Of a stretch of 60,540 nucleotides of DNA, positions 37,032 through 47,222 are shown piece after piece (position 1 is the stretch's first letter; each line of letters opens with the position of its first letter). Source of the DNA: Saprospiraceae bacterium (GTDB lineage Bacteria > Bacteroidota > Bacteroidia > Chitinophagales > Saprospiraceae). The notes beneath the pieces are model-generated. The model was not told the origin of the DNA. It saw only the letters and a list, made by a program, of their open reading frames with translations, and did not search any database. The position numbers and the translations under genes were made by a program. The DNA lies in assembly GCA_020630435.1 (NCBI GenBank), contig JAHDBJ010000008.1:1-60540 (forward strand), read 5' to 3'.

Positions 37032-38342
37032 ATGACAATGCTTATAACTCTAAGGAATATCACTTATTTACTTATTCTATTGTCAATTAGTGCTTGTAAT
37101 AAAAAAATAGATTTATCAAAGAAGAGCACTCGGACATTTGATACAAAAACACTTCTTGCCTCAAAATACCAAGATTTTTTTGAGAATCAATCTGAACTAG
37201 ACTATGAAAAATTACTCGCTTTTCGAAATGCCGAGTCTGAGCCAAAAGAGGGACTTCAAAAAAGGCATTTTTATGATATTCTCTCTTTACTAGAATCTTA
37301 TTTAGGGAATTACTCGGAAGCCATCAAAATATATGATAAAGCAAGGTTACAACCTACCGATATGATGGTTTTTGATTCTTTAGGCAATATGACAAAAAGT
37401 ATTTTCTATCCTAAAGCAGCCTATTCAAATTTTCCAGATTCTTTATTTTCTAAAAAATATGATCGTACTTTCTTAAAAGCATTTGTACAAAACCTAAAAA
37501 AAGACGAGGCAAAAGTCTTTGCTATCAATGAACTACACCCTATTGCATATTTTCGAAAAACGGTTTATGATTTATTGCCAATTTTAAAAACTAAAGGCTA
37601 TAAATATCTAGCACTAGAATCTCTATTTTTTGACAAGCAGGCTCAACAAAACATACATTCAGAACCAAGAAAAGCATTAGGTTTTTATAACCATGAAGTA
37701 ACTCTAGGAGACATTATCAGACGTGCCAAATCTTTAGATTTTGAGTTAATCTCTTATGATGCACAAGGAACGGGCTCTCAGGTAACACGAGAGGAATTAT
37801 CTTATAAGAATATCATTGATCGAACCCTAGCAAAAGACCCTAGTGCTAAAATTATACTTTTTGCAGGAGCAAGTCATGTTTCAGAAGGAAAAATCGGGAG
37901 GATAAAAAACTTGGGCTACCAATTTAAAGAAAATGGAATTGATCCATTAACTATTACTCAAACTAAATATTATGAACGAAATGTTCCTGAAACAATTAAA
38001 GAACCAACAATATTTCGAAATACAACTTCAATGATAGATGGTCGATTCGATTATCTTCTAGTATTGCCTAAAACTACTTATTCTAATAAACGACCAAGTT
38101 GGCTCTGGGAAATGGGAAGAAAACCTATCAAAGTTGATGCTCGCCAATTGAAGAAAGTATCTCCACCTTTTATTATTGAAGCCTATCGTAAAAACGAATC
38201 CCATAATGCTGTCCCTTTTGATAGGATAGAAGTAAGTACTAAAAGTGAAGTTCCACCACTCGCCTTAAAGAATGGGAAATATAGAATAAATGTAATATCT
38301 TCTAAAAATGAACGCTATACTTTTCAACTAAATGTAAAATAA
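37032..38342 (+). CDS. Lipoprotein with Tiki/ChaN/EreA-like domain (436 aa)
   Basis: The signal peptide ends at Cys22 (LLSISACNKK). Residues about 35-110 include a TPR-like helical stretch (LLESYLGNYSEAIKIYDKA). From about 150 to 330 the order of motifs resembles the Tiki/TraB/ChaN/EreA fold: an AINELH motif with Glu and His near 167-169, a long helix and strand (GYKYLALESLF), and a later FAGASHVSEG with a His. In that superfamily paired Glu/His motifs bind metal or haem, or catalyse hydrolysis. The family link is by pattern and is not certain. The C-terminal 60 residues look like a beta domain. It is monocistronic. Confidence 0.65.
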   Translation: MTMLITLRNITYLLILLSISACNKKIDLSKKSTRTFDTKTLLASKYQDFFENQSELDYEKLLAFRNAESEPKEGLQKRHFYDILSLLESYLGNYSEAIKIYDKARLQPTDMMVFDSLGNMTKSIFYPKAAYSNFPDSLFSKKYDRTFLKAFVQNLKKDEAKVFAINELHPIAYFRKTVYDLLPILKTKGYKYLALESLFFDKQAQQNIHSEPRKALGFYNHEVTLGDIIRRAKSLDFELISYDAQGTGSQVTREELSYKNIIDRTLAKDPSAKIILFAGASHVSEGKIGRIKNLGYQFKENGIDPLTITQTKYYERNVPETIKEPTIFRNTTSMIDGRFDYLLVLPKTTYSNKRPSWLWEMGRKPIKVDARQLKKVSPPFIIEAYRKNESHNAVPFDRIEVSTKSEVPPLALKNGKYRINVISSKNERYTFQLNVK

Positions 38343-38434
38343 TACAATTCTAGTATGGAAAGCTCCACTCTGAAATTTTGTACGAAAACCTCACAAAGGT
38401 TATTCTAATTATTTCAGCCTTTACCAAAATTCCC

Positions 38435-38442
38435 TACATTTG
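38435..38442 (+). promoter_or_regulatory. -7 box before prfC
   Basis: TACATTTG followed by CGG, 33 bases before the prfC ATG, matches TAnnTTTG. Confidence 0.45.
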
Positions 38443-38475
38443 CGGAATTGAACGATTACATTCACAGGAACGCAC

Positions 38476-40056
38476 ATGAATATCAAAGACGAAATCAAAC
38501 GACGACGAACTTTCGGAATCGTTAGTCACCCAGATGCAGGAAAAACAACGCTAACTGAAAAGCTATTGCTTTTTGGTGGTGCTATACAAGTTGCGGGAGC
38601 CGTTAAGTCTAATAAGATTAAAAAAACGGCGACCTCCGATTTTATGGAAATTGAAAAGCAGAGAGGTATCTCTGTTGCGACTTCTGTAATGGGGTTTGAT
38701 TATAAAGGGGTTAAAGTAAATATTTTAGATACGCCTGGTCACAAGGATTTTGCGGAAGATACCTTCCGAACCTTAACGGCTGTAGATAGTGTAATTGTCG
38801 TCATCGATGTTGCAAAGGGGGTGGAGACACAAACCGAAAAGCTAGTCGAAGTTTGTCGAATGCGAAAAACGCCCATCATCGTTTTTATCAATAAATTAGA
38901 TAGAGAAGGAAAAGATGGCTTTGACTTGCTTGATGAGATAGAGCAAAAATTAGGCATTAATGTCTGCCCTTTGAGTTGGCCTATTGGAATGGGACAACGT
39001 TTTCAAGGTGTTTATAATTTGTATGAAAAAAAACTATGTCTGTTTAGTCCGCATGGTAAACAATCTGAGGAAGATACCCTTGTCTTTGAAGATTTGGATA
39101 ACTCCGAGCTGGAAGAAAGAATAGGAGAACGAGCTGCGGAAGAACTACGAAGCGAGGTAGAAATGGTGTCTGAAGTGTATCCTGAATTTGATAAAGCCAC
39201 TTATACCACTGGAGAAATATCGCCTGTTTTTTTTGGTAGTGCCATTAATAATTTTGGTGTCAAAGAACTCTTGGATTGTTTTATAGAAATTGCACCTAAT
39301 CCTTTGCCTAGAGTGACCGAAGAACGAGAAGTGCTTCCTGAGGAGAAGAATTTCACAGGCTTTGTTTTTAAAATTCATGCCAATATTGATCCTCGACATC
39401 GAGACCGCATCGCCTTTTTAAGGATTTGTTCTGGAGAATTTCAACGCAATACGAATTATTTACACATTCGTAATAATAAAAAAATGAAATTTTCTAATCC
39501 TACTTCTTTTATGGCAGCTAGAAAAGAAGTTATTGATAGTGCCTATCCTGGCGATATTGTTGGTTTATATGATTCTGGAAATTTCAAGATTGGTGATACC
39601 ATTACAGAAGGAGAAGTTTTGCATTTTAAAGGTATTCCGAGTTTTTCACCAGAACAATTTCGGGTCGTTCATAATGCAAACCCCATGAAATATAAGCAAC
39701 TTAGTAAGGGCTTGGAACAATTAATGGATGAGGGGGTCGCCCAAATGTTTATTCGTAAACTTGACAATGCCAAAATAATCGGGACGGTAGGAGCGCTACA
39801 ATTCGAGGTGATTCAATACCGTTTGGAGCATGAATACGGAGCGTCTTGCACTTATGAGCCTTTAAATATTCATAAAGCCTGTTGGATCAGTTGTGCGGAT
39901 GATAAGATGCTCGAAAGTTTCCTAGCACGCCGCAAAAGAGATATGGCAAAAGATTTAGATGGGAAAGATGTTTTTCTAGCAGAATCACAATGGATATTGA
40001 ATATGGTGCAAGAGAATTTCCCTGATGTACAATTTCACTTTACTTCAGAATTCTAA
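38476..40056 (+). CDS. prfC: Peptide chain release factor 3 (526 aa)
   Basis: A GTPase that recycles RF1 and RF2 after termination. Seen: G1 SHPDAGKTT (17-25), the switch region with [18 protein letters not shown]3 DTPGHKDF, G4 NKLDREG, and the RF3-specific C-terminal domain with the [10 protein letters not shown] segment. Length matches E. coli PrfC (529 aa). The 3' end overlaps the convergent lptB by four bases. Confidence 0.96.
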   Translation: MNIKDEIKRRRTFGIVSHPDAGKTTLTEKLLLFGGAIQVAGAVKSNKIKKTATSDFMEIEKQRGISVATSVMGFDYKGVKVNILDTPGHKDFAEDTFRTLTAVDSVIVVIDVAKGVETQTEKLVEVCRMRKTPIIVFINKLDREGKDGFDLLDEIEQKLGINVCPLSWPIGMGQRFQGVYNLYEKKLCLFSPHGKQSEEDTLVFEDLDNSELEERIGERAAEELRSEVEMVSEVYPEFDKATYTTGEISPVFFGSAINNFGVKELLDCFIEIAPNPLPRVTEEREVLPEEKNFTGFVFKIHANIDPRHRDRIAFLRICSGEFQRNTNYLHIRNNKKMKFSNPTSFMAARKEVIDSAYPGDIVGLYDSGNFKIGDTITEGEVLHFKGIPSFSPEQFRVVHNANPMKYKQLSKGLEQLMDEGVAQMFIRKLDNAKIIGTVGALQFEVIQYRLEHEYGASCTYEPLNIHKACWISCADDKMLESFLARRKRDMAKDLDGKDVFLAESQWILNMVQENFPDVQFHFTSEF

Positions 40057-40805
40057 TGCTCCTTTTCTAGGTCAATCACCTTACGACGCAACTCAAAACT
40101 TTCGCCTAAGTATACTTTACGAACCATCGGATCAGCTGCTAATTCTTCCGCCGTTCCTGCTTTTAGGATATTCCCTTCAAACATAAGGTAAGCTCTATCT
40201 GTAATCGATAAGGTTTCTTGCACGTTGTGATCTGTAATAAGGATACCTATATTTTTAGTTTTTAGTTTAGCAACAATATATTGAATATCTTCAACGGCTA
40301 TAGGATCGATACCTGCAAAGGGTTCGTCCAATAAAATAAACTTTGGGGAAGATGCCAATGCTCTAGCAATTTCACAACGTCGGCGCTCTCCTCCTGATAA
40401 GGTATCTCCATTACTTTTACGAACTTTGTGAAGTCTAAATTCATCTATTAAGCTCTCCAACTTGTCTTTTTGTGCTGCTTTGCTGAGCTTTGTCATTTCC
40501 AAGACCGCTTTGATATTATCTTCTACACTTAGCTTTCTAAAAACGGATGGTTCTTGAGGTAGGTAACCTACGCCTCTTCTTGCCCTTCTATACATTGGAA
40601 GGCTTGTAATTTCTTCTTCATCTAAAAATACTTTGCCGTCATTGGGTCGGATAAATCCTACCACCATATAAAACGTAGTCGTTTTCCCTGCACCATTAGG
40701 TCCTAATAATCCTACAATCTCCCCTTGATTGACTTCTACCGATACTCCTTTTACCACCTCTCGGCTTCCGTATTTTTTTCTTAGATTTTCTGCTTTTAGT
40801 TGCAT
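40053..40805 (-). CDS. lptB: LPS export ABC transporter ATPase LptB (250 aa)
   Basis: ATPase that powers lipopolysaccharide transport with LptF, LptG and LptC. Seen: Walker A GPNGAGKT (35-42), the Q-loop region with [13 protein letters not shown] typical of LptB, signature [15 protein letters not shown], Walker [11 protein letters not shown] and the H-loop TDHNV. No lpt partner is nearby. It is the last gene of a probable uppS, flavin reductase, lptB leftward set. Confidence 0.93.
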   Translation of the reverse strand: MQLKAENLRKKYGSREVVKGVSVEVNQGEIVGLLGPNGAGKTTTFYMVVGFIRPNDGKVFLDEEEITSLPMYRRARRGVGYLPQEPSVFRKLSVEDNIKAVLEMTKLSKAAQKDKLESLIDEFRLHKVRKSNGDTLSGGERRRCEIARALASSPKFILLDEPFAGIDPIAVEDIQYIVAKLKTKNIGILITDHNVQETLSITDRAYLMFEGNILKAGTAEELAADPMVRKVYLGESFELRRKVIDLEKEH

Positions 40806-40879
40806 TGAATTAAAGTTGAAATGCTTTTGTATTCATAAAACTACTAAATCGATTGGAATGTTGCTTGATGATAATAAAT

Positions 40880-41770
40880 TTACATCAATGCATCAGCAAT
40901 TAATAACAATTTTGCTGCATATTCTCGATTATCTTCTTTATCTAGTAAATCCTTAGCTTTTTGGTGTAATTGTTTAATAGGATTACTAGCATCTAATATT
41001 TTTTGAATGCCCATTTCTTTTTTCAAAATATCAAGACTCTCTCTATCGGGTAAGGCTTGCATTCCCGATAATTGTCCCAGATTATTCGCAGATAAAATGG
41101 TGCTTTCTTTAAAGCTAGTCGGTAAGGCATCATATCCAATTGATAGCTGCATTACTGGCTGCACAATAGTATGGATGGCTTCTCCACTTGCTCTAACGTA
41201 ATAAGCTCTTCCCATTCGCCCCATCAAATCAATTTTATGAGGGTTGATTCGATTATTTTCATCTAAAATATTTTCATCGATATGCATCTTAACAACATCG
41301 CACAAGATCAAATGTCCTGCCCCTCCTTGATCACCAAGCGTAATAATTTCTCGAACGGTGCATTCCATCTGTACTGGCGATTCTTTAATTCGAAAAGGCT
41401 TTACAACATCCGAAGCAATAGGACTTAGACCCGATTTTTTAAACTCATCAATATCTGAAGGAAAGCTGATACTCGCAATCGTCATTTGTCGTACAATATT
41501 ATAATTTACAACATTGATGACGACTTCCTTTGTGGCTTGTATATTGGCTAAAGTATCTTTCGTTTGATTATCTACCACCCGCCGATTAGATGAAAAGACC
41601 AGAATAGGAGGATTAGAACTAAAACAGTTGAAAAAGCTGTAAGGAGCTATATTTGGACGTCCCTGTTCATCAATGGTACTTGCAAAAGCAATAGGACGTG
41701 GCGCAACTGCTCCTAGTAAATATTGATGTAAATCCCTAGTAGATGTCTTAGAAGGATCAATAGTGAGCAT
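40880..41770 (-). CDS. Flavin reductase-like protein, flavoredoxin type (296 aa)
   Basis: An FMN-binding split-barrel protein. Seen: the N-terminal YLLGAVAPRPIAFASTIDEQG (conserved PRP-I-A motif of the flavin reductase-like domain), NIAPYSFFNCFSSNPPILVF, and ASISFPSDIDEF. The domain spans about 10-210; a helical tail of about 80 residues (SGMQALPDRESLDILKKE and after) is less common. Partner or substrate is unknown. It lies between uppS and lptB with short gaps. Confidence 0.85.
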   Translation of the reverse strand: MLTIDPSKTSTRDLHQYLLGAVAPRPIAFASTIDEQGRPNIAPYSFFNCFSSNPPILVFSSNRRVVDNQTKDTLANIQATKEVVINVVNYNIVRQMTIASISFPSDIDEFKKSGLSPIASDVVKPFRIKESPVQMECTVREIITLGDQGGAGHLILCDVVKMHIDENILDENNRINPHKIDLMGRMGRAYYVRASGEAIHTIVQPVMQLSIGYDALPTSFKESTILSANNLGQLSGMQALPDRESLDILKKEMGIQKILDASNPIKQLHQKAKDLLDKEDNREYAAKLLLIADALM

Positions 41771-41820
41771 AATAATTTTTTAGAAAGATGAATGCTTTAG
41801 CATAAGCAAAATGATGAATT

Positions 41821-42564
41821 TTATTTTACAATTTGCTCGCTGGTTTTCCCAAACCGTCTTTCTCTAGATTGAAAATCTAATATTGCTTTGTAAAGATGTT
41901 CTTTTCTAAATTCGGGCCAAAATATTTTTGTAAAATAAAGTTCGGTATAGGCAATTTGCCAAAGTAAAAAGTTACTAATTCTAGCTTCTCCACTCGTTCG
42001 AATCAATAACTCAGGGTCAGGAATGCCTTTCGTTGTCAAGGCATTTTCAAAAATGCGCTTGTCAATATGTTCTGGGAGTATTTCTTTATTGGCAACACCT
42101 TCTGCAATTTTTTTAACCGCTTCGGTTATTTCCCACCTAGCACTATAATTTAGTGCTAGCACTAATGTCATTCGCTTATTATTTTTTGTATTTTCTATTC
42201 CTTCTATTAGTTCTTTATAACATTGGGAAGGTAATTTGGTTATATCGCCTATCGCTTCTAGTCTAATATCATTTTCATTGAGTGTATTGATTTCTGTTCT
42301 CAATGTCTTTACTAATAAAGTCATTAAAGCATTGATTTCAAATTTTGGGCGATTCCAATTTTCTGTAGAAAAGGCGTATAAGGTCATGTATTTTACCCCC
42401 AACTCTGCTGCTGCTTCGGTTGCCTCTCTTACGGCTTTCACGCCATTACGGTGTCCAAAAACTCTGGGCTGTCCCTGTCGTTTTGCCCAACGTCCATTAC
42501 CATCCATGATAATGGCAATGTGTTCAGGTAAGTGCGTAAGGTCAATACGGGATTTTAAATCCAT
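41821..42564 (-). CDS. uppS: Undecaprenyl diphosphate synthase (247 aa)
   Basis: Makes the C55 lipid carrier used for peptidoglycan and O-antigen synthesis. Seen: the substrate motif HIAIIMDGNGRWAKRQG with Asp21, FSTENWNRP, and the C-terminal IRTSGEARISNFLLWQIAYTE-type segment with the FPP-binding Arg residues. Length is near E. coli UppS (253 aa). It has its own promoter at 42627-42657. BamA and OMP genes, which often follow uppS in Bacteroidota, are not next to it here. Confidence 0.95.
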   Translation of the reverse strand: MDLKSRIDLTHLPEHIAIIMDGNGRWAKRQGQPRVFGHRNGVKAVREATEAAAELGVKYMTLYAFSTENWNRPKFEINALMTLLVKTLRTEINTLNENDIRLEAIGDITKLPSQCYKELIEGIENTKNNKRMTLVLALNYSARWEITEAVKKIAEGVANKEILPEHIDKRIFENALTTKGIPDPELLIRTSGEARISNFLLWQIAYTELYFTKIFWPEFRKEHLYKAILDFQSRERRFGKTSEQIVK

Positions 42565-42626
42565 CGTGTTTTAAAATTTTAATTTTTATTCCAATGTGGG
42601 TAGAAATTTAAACACTAAAATTCAGG

Positions 42627-42657
42627 CAAAGGTAAGATATTATTAGTATAGGTCAAA
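42627..42657 (-). promoter_or_regulatory. Promoter of uppS
   Basis: On the minus strand TTTG (42657-42654), 19 bases, TACCTTTG (42634-42627), which is the full Bacteroidota promoter pattern. The start codon is about 60 bases downstream. Confidence 0.65.
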
Positions 42658-42701
42658 AAAGGGAGGTGGTTTTGGTTCGATTTATCTTTCTATAACCACT
42701 T

Positions 42702-43253
42702 TTATTTTACAATCATTGACATAGTAAGTTGATCAAAGTAGACATTATCTCTTTTAAAAAAACCCTCTAGTATTCCATTTTCTTTGAATCCCATTTTTTT
42801 ATATAAATTTACTCCTAAGACATTTTCAGTATAGACTTGTAACCAGATTAATTCTAGGATTGGATTTTGTCTTGCCCACCCAATGACTTCTTTTAATAAT
42901 GCTGTTCCTAATCCGCTATTACGCCATTCTTTAGGCATTCCCATACCAATTACAGCTGTATGTTTCATAATCGCTCTAGGATTTCCTGTCAAATCGATAT
43001 TCCCAATTAGTCGATTTTCATATTCTGCGACTAATAAAATTGAATTTTTTGATTTTAGAAAAGCATCAATCCATTTTTCTTCCTGTTCTAAGGTTAATTT
43101 TATTTCCTTTTCAAGTTTAGGAATGTATTTACTTTGAGGAATATATGCTTTGATTAAATCCAATAAATCCTGAGCATCTGAAACCTCACCACGCCTAATC
43201 GTAACGATCTTATTGTTCTTTAATTTTATGTCAATTTTATTGAATTCAGGCAT
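42702..43253 (-). CDS. GNAT-family N-acetyltransferase (183 aa)
   Basis: Acetyl-CoA-dependent acetyltransferase fold. The acetyl-CoA pyrophosphate loop is visible in IGMGMPKEWRNSGLGTALL (R-x-x-G-x-G), followed by LIWLQVYTENVLGVNLYKKMGF, the usual last strand and helix with the Asn and Tyr of RimJ/RimL-type members. The substrate could be an amine, amino acid or protein N-terminus. It lies 26 bases downstream of the DUF3667 gene. Confidence 0.88.
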   Translation of the reverse strand: MPEFNKIDIKLKNNKIVTIRRGEVSDAQDLLDLIKAYIPQSKYIPKLEKEIKLTLEQEEKWIDAFLKSKNSILLVAEYENRLIGNIDLTGNPRAIMKHTAVIGMGMPKEWRNSGLGTALLKEVIGWARQNPILELIWLQVYTENVLGVNLYKKMGFKENGILEGFFKRDNVYFDQLTMSMIVK

Positions 43254-43279
43254 TTGACTTAATTATTTTTTCATTGAAG

Positions 43280-44011
43280 TTATTTAATCCAATCTATCAT
43301 AGCTCCAAGAGCCATTACAACTAAGGTAAATGATAGTACTCCTAACATATAACTAAAAAATCCTTTTACATAACTCCCTATTTTTCCTTTTTGAAAAAAT
43401 CGTCCTATTGCCCATGAGATATATAAAACCCCAATTAAAAATCCTTTATCAATAATAGCTAAACTTATCAGCCTATCAATAATTCCAAAAAATGAAAATA
43501 TTAGCATCGCAACTCCTATTACAAAACATAAAAGGATAAGGATTTCAAAAAAATTATAGTTATGTTTTCTAAAAAAAATTTTAATCCAAAAAGCAATAAA
43601 TATGGCAATCAAAATATTTGTATAACCGTAATTATTTGATAACCAACGAAAAATTATTGTAGCTGTCGATTCTTCACTAAAAGAATAATTTACATACCCA
43701 TCTTCAAAGTTTAAACCTTGTTGCATAAGTGTATAAACCAATGAGCATATTATAATGAAGACAATTGGTTTGACCAATCGATTCCTATCTTCAATGATGA
43801 ATTTTTGTATATTTATCCCTGGTCTCAAAAGTAATTCTTTTATAGTAAAGAATATTCCTTTTTCTAGATTCAAAACACTTCTTATCTCAGACAAAATGTA
43901 TTGTCCGTCTATTCTTTTTATGCTTTGGGCTTTGCCACAATTTGAACAAAATTGACCTATAACTTCATTATCACATTGAATACATTTTCCAATTTTTCTT
44001 TGTGCTGACAT
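43280..44011 (-). CDS. DUF3667 zinc-ribbon membrane protein (243 aa)
   Basis: The N-terminus carries a CxxC...CxxC zinc ribbon (Cys10, Cys13, Cys22, Cys25). A short amphipathic link and the LLRPGINIQKFIIEDRNRLVKP segment, characteristic of DUF3667, follow. About five hydrophobic segments fill the rest. The function of the family is unknown. It starts 28 bases after gldE on the same strand. Confidence 0.8.
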   Translation of the reverse strand: MSAQRKIGKCIQCDNEVIGQFCSNCGKAQSIKRIDGQYILSEIRSVLNLEKGIFFTIKELLLRPGINIQKFIIEDRNRLVKPIVFIIICSLVYTLMQQGLNFEDGYVNYSFSEESTATIIFRWLSNNYGYTNILIAIFIAFWIKIFFRKHNYNFFEILILLCFVIGVAMLIFSFFGIIDRLISLAIIDKGFLIGVLYISWAIGRFFQKGKIGSYVKGFFSYMLGVLSFTLVVMALGAMIDWIK

Positions 44012-44039
44012 TGAATATACAGTTTATCCAATTGTATGC

Positions 44040-45509
44040 TTACCGTTCCAATAAAGTAAGCTGTACTTTCTCAACTCTTCTATGATTAGCGGAAAGGACT
44101 TTTAGGATATATTGTTGGTATTTTATTTCTACATCTTTTTTGGGTATTCGCCCTAATACCTCTATCACTAACCCTGCCACAGAATCAGAGTCTCCCTTAA
44201 TCTCATCAAAAGCGTCCGTGCTTATTCCTACCACTCGACACACATCGTTTAACATCGTTTTGCCTTCAAAAGCATAATTATGTTCATCTATTTTTTCATA
44301 GTCAATCTCAGCATCGGCATCAAATTCATCTTTGATTTCTCCAATAACTTCTTCCATTATATCTTCAAGGGTTACGATACCTGAACTACCACCATATTCA
44401 TCAACTACAATAACCATATGGGTGCGTTTTTCTTGAATAATTTTTAATAAATCACTAATTTTTTTTGATTCAGGCACATAAATCACTTCTGTTCTGATTA
44501 ACTCTTGCCATTCAAAATTTTCATCTTCTTCTAAATACGGAAGCAAATCTTTTGTATAAAGCAAGCCCATAATATTATCAAAATCTTCGTCGTAAACAGG
44601 ATAACGAGAGAAGCCTGCTTCTTTCATTATTTTAAGCATGGTTTTAAAATCCATCCTAAAATCTATAGCTATTACATCTACTCTTGAACGCATCACTTGT
44701 TTAACAGATGTTGTACTAAATTTCACAATACTTTTTAATATATCTACATCTTTAGCAGAATCTATTTCGTGGCTTACCGTCAAGTCTATCGCATCATCAA
44801 TATTTTCTAGCATTTCAGCATTGATTTTTGCTGTTCTAGACTCTAAGCGTTTTTCAATGATTTGGGTACTTTTAACCAAAATATTACTTAGTGGGTAAAA
44901 TAATTTATCCAGAAATGTCAAGGGTCTAGACATAAAACGTGCTAGTTTCAGTCCGTTTAATTTGGCATAAACCTTAGGGGCAACTTCTCCAAACAATACT
45001 AAGATGAAGGTAACACAAACTATATTGACAACGAAATTAATATTATTTGATACAGCCAAAGCACTTACCTCTGTAGTTATAGGAATTCCGATAATGCTTG
45101 TTACTGTATTAATAATTTCCCAGAATCCTGTAAATATAGGCGCAAGACTCTTCCCTATCATTAAGAAGAAGTTATCAGGGATTGCGTTCATTAAAACATA
45201 GCTCGACAATATCGCAATGGCAATATTGATGAAATTATTTGCAATAAGAATGGTTGCTAATAAATATCTTGGTTTTTCGACAAGTCGCACAACTCGCTCT
45301 CCTGATACTTCTTTTTCTTGTTTCAATTCTTCAATATCATTGTGGGTAATCCCAAAATAGGCTACTTCTGAACCCGATACCAATGCCGAGCAAACCAATA
45401 GTATTAAAACAATAAATAAAGGAAATAAAAGATTAGGTGTAGCCGTAGAGAATAAAAGAATACTGGCGGCTAATTTGCTTGTCAAGAAACAACTAAGTTC
45501 TGTTTCCAA
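44040..45509 (-). CDS. gldE: Gliding motility-associated protein GldE (489 aa)
   Basis: CNNM/CorC-type membrane protein that in Flavobacterium supports gliding and type IX secretion with GldD. Seen: an N-terminal DUF21/CNNM domain with about four helices (near 15-175), a CBS pair (about 275-400) with VMRSRVDVIAID and HMVIVVDEYGGSSGIVTLEDIMEE, and a CorC_HlyC transporter-associated domain at the end. The frame opens with TTG at 45507-45509; no ATG lies before the first helix. The context zapA-mutY-ssb-gldE is the usual one. gldD is not next to it here. Confidence 0.9.
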   Translation of the reverse strand: METELSCFLTSKLAASILLFSTATPNLLFPLFIVLILLVCSALVSGSEVAYFGITHNDIEELKQEKEVSGERVVRLVEKPRYLLATILIANNFINIAIAILSSYVLMNAIPDNFFLMIGKSLAPIFTGFWEIINTVTSIIGIPITTEVSALAVSNNINFVVNIVCVTFILVLFGEVAPKVYAKLNGLKLARFMSRPLTFLDKLFYPLSNILVKSTQIIEKRLESRTAKINAEMLENIDDAIDLTVSHEIDSAKDVDILKSIVKFSTTSVKQVMRSRVDVIAIDFRMDFKTMLKIMKEAGFSRYPVYDEDFDNIMGLLYTKDLLPYLEEDENFEWQELIRTEVIYVPESKKISDLLKIIQEKRTHMVIVVDEYGGSSGIVTLEDIMEEVIGEIKDEFDADAEIDYEKIDEHNYAFEGKTMLNDVCRVVGISTDAFDEIKGDSDSVAGLVIEVLGRIPKKDVEIKYQQYILKVLSANHRRVEKVQLTLLER

Positions 45510-45593
45510 TTTGAAATTGAGTTATTTAATTAAATGTTGGGCAATACCACAGGCTTTTATTTTGAACAAAACCTGCTTTTAAACTCTAAATTA

Positions 45594-45601
45594 CAAATTT
45601 A
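45594..45601 (-). promoter_or_regulatory. Possible -7 box between ssb and gldE
   Basis: TAAATTTG on the minus strand lies in the 154-base gap and could give gldE an extra promoter; the -33 spacing is poor. Confidence 0.25.
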
Positions 45602-45663
45602 TAAATATAAACATGGTCAAAATTGATACAAATCATCTTGACCATATTATATCCTGCTTACTA

Positions 45664-46122
45664 TTAAAATGGTAAGTCATCTGCTATTGCATCCGAATTG
45701 TCTTCAACTACAGGAGTAGCTGTTTCTGTTGTTTCTGTTTTAGTATTAACATTTGGAGGTTCTTCTGTTGGGAAATAATTACCTCCTCCTTGTTGTTCTT
45801 TCCTTTCAAGTAAGCGAAATATATTACCAGACACTTCAGTATTATACCGATCATTACCATCTTTATCTTGCCACTTTCTAGTAGTTAGTTTTCCTTGTAC
45901 ATATATTAAATTCCCTTTTTTAAGTTGATTTTCTGCTCTTTCAGCAGCACCACGCCAAAGAATTACAGTATGCCATTCAGTTATATCTTGCCATTCTCCA
46001 TTCTTGTCCTTGTATGATTCATTTGTTGCCATTCTCAATCTAGCTACTGCTACTCCTGACTCTAGTCTTCTCACTTCAGGATCTGCTCCCAATCTTCCAA
46101 TCAAAGTTACTTGGTTTACCAT
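45664..46122 (-). CDS. ssb: Single-stranded DNA-binding protein (152 aa)
   Basis: OB-fold protein for replication and repair. The start MVNQVTLIGRLGADPEVRRLESG and the WHTVILWRGAAERAENQLKKG segment are typical. A disordered Thr/Pro-rich linker follows, and the conserved acidic tip ends in DDLPF, which recruits partner proteins. It begins 20 bases after mutY. Confidence 0.95.
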   Translation of the reverse strand: MVNQVTLIGRLGADPEVRRLESGVAVARLRMATNESYKDKNGEWQDITEWHTVILWRGAAERAENQLKKGNLIYVQGKLTTRKWQDKDGNDRYNTEVSGNIFRLLERKEQQGGGNYFPTEEPPNVNTKTETTETATPVVEDNSDAIADDLPF

Positions 46123-46142
46123 TTTTTTCTTTTTAAATGATT

Positions 46143-47222
46143 TTAGAATAAATTTAAATATAAGGAATTATCATTCAAATACAAATCTATTATTTTTGGA
46201 AATGCATACTCCTTTAAGCGCTCTTTTTTAATTTGTATCCAATTGTTATTTCTATCAACTAGAGCATCTAACAATTCAAATTCCATAAAAATTGCTGAAA
46301 TTTTTTGATGACTCAACACTTGTTTATATACTTTTGACTGCCTTTTTATAACAATGTTAACACCTTCAAGTAAGCCATCAAAGGCTTTATTTTTTACTGT
46401 TTCAACATCTAGTATTCTATCTGCTTCATACAATGGAAATTCATATAAATGCTGCCATATATCTTTTTCCGAACGCTTATGTAAATATACAAAATCCCCA
46501 ATATTTAAACGCAAATAATGGAAAAAACGTTCTTTTTTAAATGTTTTTTTTGCCTTTATAGGCAAAAAAGTTATATTTTTATTTATAAATGCACTACATT
46601 CGCTTCTAAAGGGACAAGATACACATTTAGGTTTTTTAGGCATACATATGGTTGCCCCAAAATCCATTATGGCTTGGTTATATCTTGCTGCTTCTAGAGG
46701 TGGTAGTAATTTTTGAGCCAGTTTCTTAAATTCTTTTTTTCCTTCTCCTGTATCAATCGGTGTTTTTATACCAAAAAACCTCGATAAGACTCTAAAGACA
46801 TTCCCATCCAATACTGCAAAAGGTAAGTCATATGCAAAAGAAGCAATTGCTGCCGCAGTATATTCTCCTACCCCTTTCAGTTTTAAAATGTCTTCATGGG
46901 TTGCTGGAAATTTCCCACCCAAGTCACTCACAATATATTTAGCTGCTTGATGCAAATTTCTTGCTCTAGAATAATAGCCAAGCCCTTGCCAATTTTTAAG
47001 GACTTGATCTTCTCCAGCGTTTGCTAAATCTTGAACAGTCGGATAATTTTTTTTAAACTTTTCATAATACGCACGTCCTTGTTCCACCCTCGTTTGTTGA
47101 AGGATAATTTCAGAAAGCCATATATAATAAGGATTTTTTTCTGACTTCCAAGGTAGTGGTCGTTGTGTCGGTTTATACCATTCTAATAATTGACTTGTAA
47201 AAAAATCGTGTATTGTCCCCAT
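46143..47222 (-). CDS. mutY: A/G-specific adenine glycosylase MutY (359 aa)
   Basis: Removes adenine mispaired with 8-oxoguanine. Seen: catalytic Glu38 (SEIILQQTRVEQG), the helix-hairpin-helix LKGVGEYTAAAIASFA with the catalytic Asp in VLDGNVFRV, the 4Fe-4S cluster C-x6-C-x2-C-x5-C (CMPKKPKCVSCPFRSEC), and a C-terminal NUDIX-like domain that reads 8-oxoguanine. The start codon overlaps the zapA stop (TAATG). Confidence 0.95.
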   Translation of the reverse strand: MGTIHDFFTSQLLEWYKPTQRPLPWKSEKNPYYIWLSEIILQQTRVEQGRAYYEKFKKNYPTVQDLANAGEDQVLKNWQGLGYYSRARNLHQAAKYIVSDLGGKFPATHEDILKLKGVGEYTAAAIASFAYDLPFAVLDGNVFRVLSRFFGIKTPIDTGEGKKEFKKLAQKLLPPLEAARYNQAIMDFGATICMPKKPKCVSCPFRSECSAFINKNITFLPIKAKKTFKKERFFHYLRLNIGDFVYLHKRSEKDIWQHLYEFPLYEADRILDVETVKNKAFDGLLEGVNIVIKRQSKVYKQVLSHQKISAIFMEFELLDALVDRNNNWIQIKKERLKEYAFPKIIDLYLNDNSLYLNLF

